A DNA stretch of 64,000 bases. It comes from an uncultured Flavobacterium sp. (lineage in GTDB: Bacteria > Bacteroidota > Bacteroidia > Flavobacteriales > Flavobacteriaceae). The stretch covers positions 4,030,001-4,094,000 of the forward strand of contig NZ_OX638201.1 in assembly GCF_951805225.1 (NCBI RefSeq), in the 5' to 3' direction. Of the stretch, positions 42,931-51,303 are shown piece after piece. The translations under genes were made by a program, and so were the position numbers. The notes beneath the pieces are model-generated. The model did not search any database. It saw only the letters and a program-made list of their open reading frames with translations, and was not told where the DNA came from. Position 1 is the stretch's first letter. Each line of letters opens with the position of its first letter.

Positions 42931-44222
42931 AAATTAAACTGAGCCTGAAGCCTCAATAAATTTCCTTGTTGTCTGTTGATTGGCAATGCACTGTCTTCGA
43001 AAGTACGGTCAGCAATTACATATTCGGCTGTAAGTTCGAAGGCTTTAATTGGTTGCCATTCTATACCAATTTCGTAATCTCTAACAACATAACTACGAGC
43101 ATCTTTCTCGTATTTTTTCCCTCCGTCATAATATTGAAATTTTGCAAACGGATATATATGTTGTTTCTTTAAGTCTAATTTGTAATTCAATAATACATAA
43201 CCTCCGTCTAAATCTGTTTCATCAACTGTGTTAGTCAGTGTATTATAACGTGGTCCTCTTCCAATATTATATTCTGTTTGGATTCCGAAAGGCCTTGGAT
43301 ATAAAACAAATGTTGCTCCAACTCTTTGGTCTTTTACATATTGCGGATCATTTACGATTACACCTGGCGAAATTTCTCCGGTAAAAGCCCATTTTCCTGT
43401 ATAAGCCTGGATTCCCGGTTCGATAATCTGACTTCCTATTACGAATGGATATGTTACTCTGGCAACAACATTCAAATCTCTGTTTCCGTCTAGTTTATTG
43501 GCAATTTGTCCGTTGTAAACTCCAAAAGCAAAAACACCATAATCACCTGAACCTTTGTAGCCGTCTTTTACTAACATTGCAAAACGCTCTCTAATTTCGG
43601 CTGGAGCCCAATAAAAGAAAATCCCTAAATCACGCTCATTTAATATAGCGCTATTCATGGCATCATTTCTGTCTAAAGCCAAACGCTGCGAACTGGATTG
43701 CATGTTTTCGAAACCATAAGGAATTTTACTTTGTCCAACACGAACACGATATTCTCTCTTTTTATCAAATGAAAGATCAAAGTAAAGATCTCGAATTTGA
43801 ACGAAATTTTGAATTCCGGTACTTGGAGAACTGGCGAAATCAGGTTGAAAATAGAAAAACACATTTGGGTGAACTTGTCCTGAAAACACTAAACGTGCAC
43901 GTCTTATAAAAAGTCCGTTGTTTGCTTTTGCATCCGGAGCTGTAGAAGTTGTTCCCCAGGATTTATCGCATTGCTCACAAGAAACTTTATCGTTTGTAGA
44001 AAACAAACCATTGTATCTTATTTGTGCATATCCTCTTAGAGAAATTCTGTCGTACCAATGCTCTTCTACTCCTCCTCCAGACTTAGTCTCTGGAAGTTTT
44101 GCTTTATTAATAGAATCTAAAATACGCATTACTTCGTTTTTTACATCCTGTTTATTCAAATCCTGTGCACTTACAGCGCAAGATATTAGTAATAAAACAA
44201 CAACTAATTTTCTTTTTATCAT
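42927..44222 (-). CDS. Phosphate-selective porin O/P family protein
   Basis: This 431-residue outer-membrane porin of the OprO/OprP family has a signal peptide from MIKRKLVVVLLLISCAVSAQ. The start is the Met at 44222, because the 11 upstream codons show no leader-like features. The beta-strand pattern includes RRARLVFSGQVHPNVFFYFQ and RVGQSKIPYGFENM, and the chain ends with LRLQAQFNF, an aromatic-ended barrel. In other bacteria such porins take up phosphate or pyrophosphate, which agrees with phoR lying just upstream and a PhoB-like operator before the gene. Confidence 0.88.
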   Translation of the reverse strand: MIKRKLVVVLLLISCAVSAQDLNKQDVKNEVMRILDSINKAKLPETKSGGGVEEHWYDRISLRGYAQIRYNGLFSTNDKVSCEQCDKSWGTTSTAPDAKANNGLFIRRARLVFSGQVHPNVFFYFQPDFASSPSTGIQNFVQIRDLYFDLSFDKKREYRVRVGQSKIPYGFENMQSSSQRLALDRNDAMNSAILNERDLGIFFYWAPAEIRERFAMLVKDGYKGSGDYGVFAFGVYNGQIANKLDGNRDLNVVARVTYPFVIGSQIIEPGIQAYTGKWAFTGEISPGVIVNDPQYVKDQRVGATFVLYPRPFGIQTEYNIGRGPRYNTLTNTVDETDLDGGYVLLNYKLDLKKQHIYPFAKFQYYDGGKKYEKDARSYVVRDYEIGIEWQPIKAFELTAEYVIADRTFEDSALPINRQQGNLLRLQAQFNF

Positions 44223-44252
44223 CTTTTCTCTAATTCCCTTAATTTCAAGGTG

Positions 44253-44297
44253 CAAAGATGTGTCACCTATGTTAAGAAATCATTAACAAGATGTTAC
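44253..44297 (-). promoter_or_regulatory. Porin promoter with three 11-bp-spaced PhoB-like half-sites
   Basis: On the minus strand GTAAC, TTAAT and TTAAC start at 44297, 44286 and 44275, each 11 bp apart. The -7-like CATCTTTG (44260-44253) begins 10 bp after the last half-site and 21 bp after the middle one. Confidence 0.72.
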
Positions 44298-44391
44298 TAT
44301 AATAAAAATTTATTGTTACGGATTCTCAGTCAATGTTTAACTAATGTTAAAACACCTTGTTTTACTGTACTCCGCAGAAAGTAGCTTACAA

Positions 44392-45471
44392 TTATTTAAC
44401 TTCAGCTTTTATTGTTTTATTTGCTTTTTCAAGCGTAAAAGAGAATTCAGAACCTATTCCGAACTCACTTTCGACATAAACCTTCTCTTTATGAGCTTCG
44501 ATAATATGTTTTACGATTGCCAATCCTAAACCAGAACCTCCTTCAGAACGAGTTCCGCTTTTGTCAACTCTGTAAAAACGTTCAAAAAGTCTTGGAATGT
44601 TTTGTTTCTCAACTCCTTCTCCGTTATCACTAATTCTGATTAAGACTTTTTTCTTGGTTAAATTGACAACGCCAACTTCGGTCAGACCGCCATCTTTTCC
44701 ATATTTAATGGAGTTTACGATAAGATTCTCCAAAACTTGTTGAATTCGATCCTGATCACCTCGAACAATTACGGATTGAACGTTCTTGCTTTCAAAAGCT
44801 AATTTGATTTTCTTTTTATCAGCTTTCATTTCTAATAAATCGAAAACATTCTGAATAAGTTCAACAATATTAAAATCAGTAAAATTTAAATCTAAATCTC
44901 CTGATTCTAACTTGGTTATCATATCCAAATCTTCTACTATATAAATAAGACGCTCTACTCCTTTTTCGGCACGTTTTAAATATTTCTTTCTAATGTTCTT
45001 GTCGTCCATTGCGCCATCAAGCAATGTCGAAACATAACCCTGAACGGTAAACAAAGGTGTTTTAAGTTCGTGTGAAACGTTTCCTAAAAACTCTCTTCGG
45101 TATTGCTCGCGAATTTCAAGCATTTCGATTTCAAGTTTTTTATCAGTGGCAAACTTCTTTACTTCACGCGAAAGCGTTTCCATATCAGTAGTTATAGGCT
45201 GATTGATAAGTGTTGTAGATTCTAATAAAGAAACCTCATCGTATATTTTTTTTACTCTTCTGTAAATAAAGCGCTCTACACGATATTGCAAAACTAAAAA
45301 CGCGAATATATAAATTGATATAATAAAAATTATTCCAAATGCAACTTGATGTTTCAGTTGATTTTTATAGAATAATGACATTAACATCAGTACAAATCCT
45401 GTTGCAAAAAGACTTATATATAATGCCGATTTGATTGCAAATTTGTATGTTTTTTTAAAATTAATTTTCAT
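44392..45471 (-). CDS. phoR: Sensor histidine kinase, PhoR-like
   Basis: This 359-residue membrane kinase has two transmembrane segments (about 12-34 and 42-64) with almost no periplasmic loop. A HAMP-like stretch follows, then a HisKA domain with the phospho-acceptor H134 in FLGNVSHELKTPL and an HATPase domain with DNGEGV and GGSGLGLAI. Lack of a large sensor domain fits PhoR, which senses through the phosphate transporter. It follows phoB with a 196-bp gap holding repeat element C. Assignment as PhoR rests on this pairing and the porin neighbour. Confidence 0.88.
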   Translation of the reverse strand: MKINFKKTYKFAIKSALYISLFATGFVLMLMSLFYKNQLKHQVAFGIIFIISIYIFAFLVLQYRVERFIYRRVKKIYDEVSLLESTTLINQPITTDMETLSREVKKFATDKKLEIEMLEIREQYRREFLGNVSHELKTPLFTVQGYVSTLLDGAMDDKNIRKKYLKRAEKGVERLIYIVEDLDMITKLESGDLDLNFTDFNIVELIQNVFDLLEMKADKKKIKLAFESKNVQSVIVRGDQDRIQQVLENLIVNSIKYGKDGGLTEVGVVNLTKKKVLIRISDNGEGVEKQNIPRLFERFYRVDKSGTRSEGGSGLGLAIVKHIIEAHKEKVYVESEFGIGSEFSFTLEKANKTIKAEVK

Positions 45472-45506
45472 TGTTATTTTGTAACCATTAAGATTTTTTT
45501 TCTTTC

Positions 45507-45648
45507 ACCATATAAGTGATATAAGTTCATTTTACTTTTGACTATAAATGACTTAGCACATGTAGACGCTATGTTTACATGTGCTAAATATACTAATTTT
45601 TAAAAATTGCGAACAACAAATTAAATGAACTTATATCACTTATATGGT
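45507..45648. repeat. Inverted-repeat element C (AAACCATATAAG family) between phoB and phoR
   Basis: The arms 45507-45532 and 45623-45648 are 26-bp perfect reverse complements, with central dinucleotide TG. The loop contains a second perfect hairpin, TTAGCACATGTA (45553-45564) with its complement at 45576-45587. A phoB-phoR mRNA would fold here. Confidence 0.88.
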
Positions 45649-45667
45649 TCGAATTTTTATTAGGATG

Positions 45668-46351
45668 CTAAACTTCAAATTTATAACCAACTCCTTTGAT
45701 GGTTTTAAAAAGATCTTCTCCAATTTTTTCACGTAGTTTTCGAATATGAACATCTATTGTTCTTCCTCCAACTACTACTTCATTGCCCCAAACTTTATCC
45801 AGAATTTCGTCTCTCTTGAAAACTTTCCCTGGTTTTGAAGCTAATAGATAAAATAATTCAAATTCTTTTCTTGGTAAAGCAATTTCTACGTTGCCTTTTA
45901 TGATCTTATATTCTTCTCGATTAATCTCGATTCCGCCAACGTTTAAGGTGTCGCTGACTACTTCTTGTTCTTTTAACCTTCTTAACAAAGCCTTTACTTT
46001 GCTGACCAATAATTTTGGCTTTATTGGTTTGGTGATATAGTCATCTGCACCTGCATCAAAACCAGCAACTTGTGAGTAATCTTCGCTTCTCGCTGTTAGG
46101 AATGTTATGATAACATTATTTAATTCAGGAATTTTTCTAATGTGTTCGCAAGCTTCCATTCCGTCCATTTCTGCCATCATTACATCCATAATAATTAATT
46201 CCGGCAATTCTTTCTGAGCCTTTGCAATGGCTTCTTTTCCATTAGAAGCTGTTACAATCTGGTAGCCTTCCTGAGCAAGGTTATAGCCAACGATTTCTAA
46301 GATATCTGGTTCATCGTCAACTAATAAAATCTTGGTTTGTGTTTTTTTCAT
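45668..46351 (-). CDS. phoB: Response regulator, PhoB-like (OmpR/PhoB family)
   Basis: This 227-residue regulator has a receiver domain with the acidic pair D12-D13 and phospho-acceptor D56 in IIMDVMMAEMDG, and a C-terminal winged helix (EFELLYLL-like region, GRTIDVHIRKLREKIGED). The start is set at MKKTQTKILL (46351). It is the first gene of phoB-phoR and shares its upstream region with the divergent TonB-dependent receptor gene. The DNA there carries an array of 11-bp-spaced half-sites, so autoregulation is possible. Confidence 0.9.
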   Translation of the reverse strand: MKKTQTKILLVDDEPDILEIVGYNLAQEGYQIVTASNGKEAIAKAQKELPELIIMDVMMAEMDGMEACEHIRKIPELNNVIITFLTARSEDYSQVAGFDAGADDYITKPIKPKLLVSKVKALLRRLKEQEVVSDTLNVGGIEINREEYKIIKGNVEIALPRKEFELFYLLASKPGKVFKRDEILDKVWGNEVVVGGRTIDVHIRKLREKIGEDLFKTIKGVGYKFEV

Positions 46352-46477
46352 AAATAGCAAAAATTGAGATTCTTACATCAAATTTTCTTTATTATACATT
46401 CGATGATTTTCATTTGAGATGGTAAATATACTAATAAAACAACGGTCAAAAATTGCAGTTAACTGTAATTTAATTTG

Positions 46478-46526
46478 GTAACAATTTGATAATCTACAAG
46501 ACACGAAAACATAACGAGTACCTAAC
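46478..46526 (+). promoter_or_regulatory. PhoB-like operator array before the TonB-dependent receptor
   Basis: Five half-sites in exact 11-bp steps are visible: GTAAC (46478), ATAAT (46489), GACAC (46500), ATAAC (46511) and CTAAC (46522). The last ends 21 bp before a -7-like TTTCTTTG at 46548-46555. A further pair, TTAAC and TTAAT, lies at 46459 and 46470. Confidence 0.75.
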
Positions 46527-46584
46527 ATGAACTTTACACAGCGTTTCTTTCTTTGCACAAAAATAAATTAAACACAACACTGAA

Positions 46585-49398
46585 ATGAAATTCAATTTAA
46601 AATTTCTATTTATCACATTATTCATCTGTACGATTTCGATCGCACAAAACAAAGGTACGATTTCTGGTGTATTAACCGACAAGGAAATGAACAACCAAGC
46701 GTTACCTTTTGCAAATGTTTTAATTAAAGGTACAAACATTAGCGCAAACACTGACATCGACGGAAAATATTCGTTGACTGTAAATCCAGGAAGCTATACT
46801 ATTATTTTTAGTTTCATTGGATATGAATCTGTAGAAAAACCCGTGACTATTAAAGCAAATGAAACTGTTACTGTTAATCAGGTGCTTTCATCGGGAGGTT
46901 ATACTCTTAAAGATGTTGTTGTAAAATCGACAGCAAATAAAGAAAAAGAAACTGCATTATTACTAGACCAAAAAAATGCTGTTGTTATCAAACAAAGTAT
47001 TGGTGCACAGGAAATGGCTAGAAAAGGTGTTAATGATGTTGAGGAAGGTTTGACAAAAATTACCGGAATCACAAAAGTGGATTCCCGTGGAATATTTGTA
47101 CGTGGACTGGAAGACCGATATAACAATTTATTGATTAATGATTTGGCTGCACCAACAAACAGCCCATTCACTAAAATTATTGCTTTGGATTTGTTTCCAA
47201 CGAATGTTGTTGGAGTAATTGATGTGTACAAAACATTTAATCCAAATATATATGGTGATTTTGCCGGAGGTACTTTCAATATTCAAACTTCAAAACCAAC
47301 AAAAAGCATTACTAAAATAAGTGTTGGAGCAGGTTATACAACCGGAAACAGCTTTAAAGATTTCTTATTATCAAATGATGCAGATACTGCAACAGGCTAT
47401 TTGGGATTTAATGGTAAAGACAGAGAATTACCAAGTTTTCTTGGAAATCAGGCAACGAGACAAACTTACACAACTGACCAGGCTTTAAACTCAGTAAGTA
47501 ACGATAAAGGTTTTAATGTAAGTGAAGCTAAAAGTCCTTTAAACTCAAGTATCAACCTTTTGCATGCCGAAAAATTCGATTTGAATAACAACCAATTTTT
47601 CTCGTACCTGCTTTCTATAAATTACGACAATAATTTTTCAATAAGAGAAGGAGTTGACAGAACTATCGATTTACAGTCTTCAGGATCTAAATATGTAAAC
47701 AATTTTATCACTACTGATTATCGTTTCAAAACCACAAACTCAGCATTAGTTGGTTTAAACTACAGCAATGACAGACTTAAGTTATCGTTCAACACATTAT
47801 ACATCAGAACTAACTTAAACTCTATAAAAGATCAGTACGGACCATCAGGAGGAACATCTGCTGAAAATGGATTTATCCGTACTAATCAATTAGACAAAAG
47901 TGATTATTTGAATGCCCAATTATTAGGTGAATACGCAATAAGCAAAGACAAAAACCAAACTATTAAAGCTGGAGCATCATTTGCTACTACAAAATATGAG
48001 CAGCCAGATAGAAAGTATTTCTCTGGTCTTAAAGTAGGCGATGATATGATAAGCACTTCTTATGGAGCAAATAATTTTCTGCGCCAATATTTAACTGTCG
48101 ATGGTAATTCTTTTTATTCAGCATTAGTAGAGTATAATTTGAAATTCGGGAAAAATGACAAACAAAACAAATTAACCGTTGGATATAATGGCAGCGGATC
48201 TAAGATGGAATCTTCATACCGTTTTGTTTCAAGTACCGGTAATGAGGGCTTTACTACAAGCATAAATAATATAGATACTCAAATAACCAACGACATTTCA
48301 GCTAATAAAATGACTTTTAGCGAAAACTCTAATGCAACTTACAAAGTTAAACTTGACGAAATGGCTAATGCAGGGTATACTAATTTGTTTTTAAAATTTG
48401 GAGAGAAACTTGAAGTAAACGCAGGAGTTCGTTTTGAAAGCACTCTTAAGGAAACTCATTACAGAACATTAGGTTCTTTTGATTCTCCATTCAGAGTATT
48501 AAAATATGATAATGCCTATTTTTTACCATCAGTAAATCTTAAGTATTTGCTGACTGACAAAGCTAACATTCGTTTTGCAGCAAGCAAAACATACACCAAA
48601 CCAGTTATTATGGAGGCTTTCCCTATATCTTTCATCAATGCTGACGGAACTTCAACTCAAGGAAATTCAATTTTGAAAAACAGCGACAATTACAATGCTG
48701 ACTTAAAATATGAGTTGTTCCCAACGAGTAAAGAAATGATTGCTGTTGGAATATTTGGAAAACACCTTATTAATCCAATTGAAAAAACTTTCATCTCAAA
48801 CGCAACAACAGGAACAGTTACTACTTTTCTAAATTCTGAAAGTGCTAACATATATGGAGTAGAAGCTGAATTACTTGTTGGTTTAGAAAGAATTAGCGAA
48901 AACTTAGATAATTTTTCATGGGGATTAAATGCTACTTTGATGTCATCAAAAGTTACTGTAAGCCCAACTTTTGAATCTATCGATGAGGACGGAGTAATTA
49001 CCGTAAAACCTTCTATTGAAACACATCAATCAAGATCACTGCAGGGAGCATCAAACTGGTTAGTAAATTCAGATTTAAAATATGAATTTAATTTAGGAAA
49101 AGACATGCCAAATACTATGTCTCTTGTTTATGGTGTTTTTGGAAAAAGAATATATGCTGTAGGAACCAATGGACAAGACAATATCTATGAGTTGCCTGTA
49201 CAACAATTGGATTTTGTATGGGGAAGCAAACTTTCTGATCACTTTGATGTAAAATTCACTGCCGATAACATTTTGAATTCATGGAGAAAACGTGAATTTG
49301 GAAACGAAGGAACTATAAAAGTAGATGAATCCTCTTTACTAGCAAACAGCTATAAAAAAGGAGTTGGTTTCTCTTTAAAACTAGGATATACTTTTTAG
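46585..49398 (+). CDS. TonB-dependent receptor with carboxypeptidase-regulatory-like N-terminus
   Basis: This 937-residue outer-membrane receptor has a signal peptide to about SIAQ (residue 21). A carboxypeptidase-regulatory-like domain (about 25-110) has GTISGVLTDKEMNNQALPFA and NTDIDGKYSLTV. A plug domain (about 115-240) has QEMARKGVNDVEEGLTKITG and RGLEDRYNNLLIN. A 22-stranded-type barrel follows, to a C-terminus ending GFSLKLGYTF. The substrate is unknown. The gene is divergent from phoB and its promoter carries the PhoB-like half-site array, so phosphorus-linked uptake is inferred. A terminator follows. Confidence 0.92.
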   Translation: MKFNLKFLFITLFICTISIAQNKGTISGVLTDKEMNNQALPFANVLIKGTNISANTDIDGKYSLTVNPGSYTIIFSFIGYESVEKPVTIKANETVTVNQVLSSGGYTLKDVVVKSTANKEKETALLLDQKNAVVIKQSIGAQEMARKGVNDVEEGLTKITGITKVDSRGIFVRGLEDRYNNLLINDLAAPTNSPFTKIIALDLFPTNVVGVIDVYKTFNPNIYGDFAGGTFNIQTSKPTKSITKISVGAGYTTGNSFKDFLLSNDADTATGYLGFNGKDRELPSFLGNQATRQTYTTDQALNSVSNDKGFNVSEAKSPLNSSINLLHAEKFDLNNNQFFSYLLSINYDNNFSIREGVDRTIDLQSSGSKYVNNFITTDYRFKTTNSALVGLNYSNDRLKLSFNTLYIRTNLNSIKDQYGPSGGTSAENGFIRTNQLDKSDYLNAQLLGEYAISKDKNQTIKAGASFATTKYEQPDRKYFSGLKVGDDMISTSYGANNFLRQYLTVDGNSFYSALVEYNLKFGKNDKQNKLTVGYNGSGSKMESSYRFVSSTGNEGFTTSINNIDTQITNDISANKMTFSENSNATYKVKLDEMANAGYTNLFLKFGEKLEVNAGVRFESTLKETHYRTLGSFDSPFRVLKYDNAYFLPSVNLKYLLTDKANIRFAASKTYTKPVIMEAFPISFINADGTSTQGNSILKNSDNYNADLKYELFPTSKEMIAVGIFGKHLINPIEKTFISNATTGTVTTFLNSESANIYGVEAELLVGLERISENLDNFSWGLNATLMSSKVTVSPTFESIDEDGVITVKPSIETHQSRSLQGASNWLVNSDLKYEFNLGKDMPNTMSLVYGVFGKRIYAVGTNGQDNIYELPVQQLDFVWGSKLSDHFDVKFTADNILNSWRKREFGNEGTIKVDESSLLANSYKKGVGFSLKLGYTF

Positions 49399-49424
49399 TA
49401 CCCATTCAAATAAATATAAAAATG

Positions 49425-49452
49425 AAAGCTCCAGATATCTGGAGCTTTTTTT
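49425..49452 (+). terminator. Intrinsic terminator after the TonB-dependent receptor
   Basis: AAAGCTCCAGATATCTGGAGCTTT is a self-complementary stem followed by further T residues. Confidence 0.88.
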
Positions 49453-49511
49453 ATTTACATATCCTTGAAAAAAAACTCATAGCATTTTTCTGACATTTAA
49501 ATATCTTTTAG

Positions 49512-49567
49512 CTAACTGTAATGTAATACCTACATAACATGTTGTGAAAATTATCCTGCTAATTTTA
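49512..49567 (+). promoter_or_regulatory. PhoB-like operator and promoter of the T9SS protein gene
   Basis: CTAAC (49512), GTAAT (49523) and ATAAC (49534) lie in 11-bp steps. After 21 bp comes a -7-like TAATTTTA (49560-49567). The stretch between the first two, TGTAAT, is shared with the array before the lipoprotein gene in near-identical form (CGTAAT). Confidence 0.75.
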
Positions 49568-49590
49568 TCTGGAATTTTAAAAAACAACTT

Positions 49591-51105
49591 ATGAAAAATG
49601 TAAAATTACTATTTATGCTGTCTCTGCTTTTTTTGGCAGAAATTGGATTTTCTCAAAATTATGTGACTTACTCTTCTAAAACTGGTACAGTAACAACAAA
49701 TTCCGGTGTTGAAGGATCACTGGATATTATAATTAGTTGTTATGGAAATAGCAGTAACCCGGTAATACTTGATCAACACTTTTTATGTGGAGATCCTGAT
49801 GGCTTTCTTTCTAATTTAGCTTCAAATGGATTATCCTTAACCCCAGGTCAAACAACTACATTAAAATTTAAGTTTAAAAAAACTGTGACTTCAGATACTC
49901 AGAAAGTTTATAATTTTACTACTAACGGAAGTTGTTCTCAGAAGGAATCTGAAATGATTAAAATTACTGTTAATTATAAAGCTGTAGCGGCTAATCCAAT
50001 AACCAATAATTACATTTCAGGAAATCAAACCGTTTATGAAGGACAAACTACAAGTATATTAACTGGGTCTACTCCGTCAGGCGGAAATGGAACTTTTAGT
50101 TACATTTGGCAGAAAAAAAAGGTTGGAGATGGTGCATATTCTATCATTTCAGGAGCTACTGGCATTAATTATTCACCAGGTATTCTTGCTGCAACAACAT
50201 CATTTAAAAGAAGTGTTACATCAGCAGGACTTACTAATACTAGTTCCGAAATAACCGTCACGGTTGCTCCTCCACCTTTTGTACAAAATAATACAATCTC
50301 TATAGATGGAGTAACAGTAACTGGAAGTTTACCAACAGGAGGATTAGGAACCGATTCTTATCAATATACTTGGTATATAATCGACCAAGATGGAGACGCC
50401 AGTCAATTACCAGACACTTCACAAAGTTTAATTTTAACAGAACCTACCTTTACCAGATATTTCAATTCACCTAATAATTTCACATTGAAAAGAATGGTAA
50501 CTTCAGGAAGTCAATATGGCCCTAGCAATGCCGTTGCTATACCCCATATTTCTGCAATACAAAACAACATTATTTCAGTTAGTAATAAGTTTGTAACAGG
50601 AAGCACTCCTACCGGAGGGTTAGGTACCTATACTTATTCTTGGGCAATATACTACACAGGGGATGCAATTGATTTTGATGAAACTACCAAAGACCTTGAT
50701 TTAACTTCTCATCTCAACCAAATTAATACAATATTACAAATTGATAGTGCCGCAAAATTGGTTAGAATAGTAACCGCTGGAATATCTTCGACCAGTAATA
50801 AATTAAGTCTTAGTGGCGTTTCAGCTAAAGCTTCGAATAAAGAAAACACATTAACAGCTGCTGTTTATCCAAACCCTACATCAGACTCAGTAAATTTCAC
50901 AACAAGTTCTTCTAACAATCAAGAAATAGAAATAATTGTTTATTCTGAAGGATTAAGAAACGCTCAATCTGTTTTTAAAGGCACTTCCACTCCCAATCAA
51001 ATTATAAAATGGAATATCCCATCAAACTATTCAAAAGGGATATACTACTATAAAGTTATATCTGACAATAAAGAAGTTAAAACAGGAAAGATTATATATC
51101 AATAG
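49591..51105 (+). CDS. Secreted protein with T9SS type A sorting domain
   Basis: This 504-residue protein has a signal peptide ending IGFSQ (residue 22). It has three to four immunoglobulin-like or PKD-like beta repeats (TGSTPSGGNGTFSYIWQ, TGSLPTGGLGTDSYQYTW, TGSTPTGGLGTYTYSW), each starting with TPxGG. The C-terminal type A sorting domain (YPNPTSDSVNFTTSS to TGKIIYQ) sends it through type IX secretion. No catalytic domain is recognised. Its promoter resembles that of the next lipoprotein gene, including the 11-bp array. Confidence 0.85.
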   Translation: MKNVKLLFMLSLLFLAEIGFSQNYVTYSSKTGTVTTNSGVEGSLDIIISCYGNSSNPVILDQHFLCGDPDGFLSNLASNGLSLTPGQTTTLKFKFKKTVTSDTQKVYNFTTNGSCSQKESEMIKITVNYKAVAANPITNNYISGNQTVYEGQTTSILTGSTPSGGNGTFSYIWQKKKVGDGAYSIISGATGINYSPGILAATTSFKRSVTSAGLTNTSSEITVTVAPPPFVQNNTISIDGVTVTGSLPTGGLGTDSYQYTWYIIDQDGDASQLPDTSQSLILTEPTFTRYFNSPNNFTLKRMVTSGSQYGPSNAVAIPHISAIQNNIISVSNKFVTGSTPTGGLGTYTYSWAIYYTGDAIDFDETTKDLDLTSHLNQINTILQIDSAAKLVRIVTAGISSTSNKLSLSGVSAKASNKENTLTAAVYPNPTSDSVNFTTSSSNNQEIEIIVYSEGLRNAQSVFKGTSTPNQIIKWNIPSNYSKGIYYYKVISDNKEVKTGKIIYQ

Positions 51106-51126
51106 AATTATAATGTATTTAAAATC

Positions 51127-51158
51127 AAAGCTCCGAATTTTATTTGGAGCTTTTTTTT
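51127..51158 (+). terminator. Intrinsic terminator after the T9SS protein gene
   Basis: AAAGCTCC (51127-51134) and GGAGCTTT (51146-51153), extended inward by G-T and A-T pairs, form a stem followed by T residues. Confidence 0.85.
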
Positions 51159-51217
51159 ATTTATAAACTATTGTAAAAAATCTCTTAACATTCTCTTCAC
51201 ATTTTAGTTTGTTTTTG

Positions 51218-51273
51218 GTAACCGTAATGTAATATTCAGATAACACCCGAAAAAGATTATCGTTCTAATTTTG
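51218..51273 (+). promoter_or_regulatory. PhoB-like operator and promoter of the lipoprotein gene
   Basis: GTAAC (51218), GTAAT (51229) and ATAAC (51240) occur in 11-bp steps, and 21 bp later the exact TANNTTTG match TAATTTTG (51266-51273). Upstream, TTAAC (51185) and TTCAC (51196) are in the same 11-bp phase. Confidence 0.78.
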
Positions 51274-51303
51274 ACAAAAATAAAAACACATAATAACACA
51301 ACT

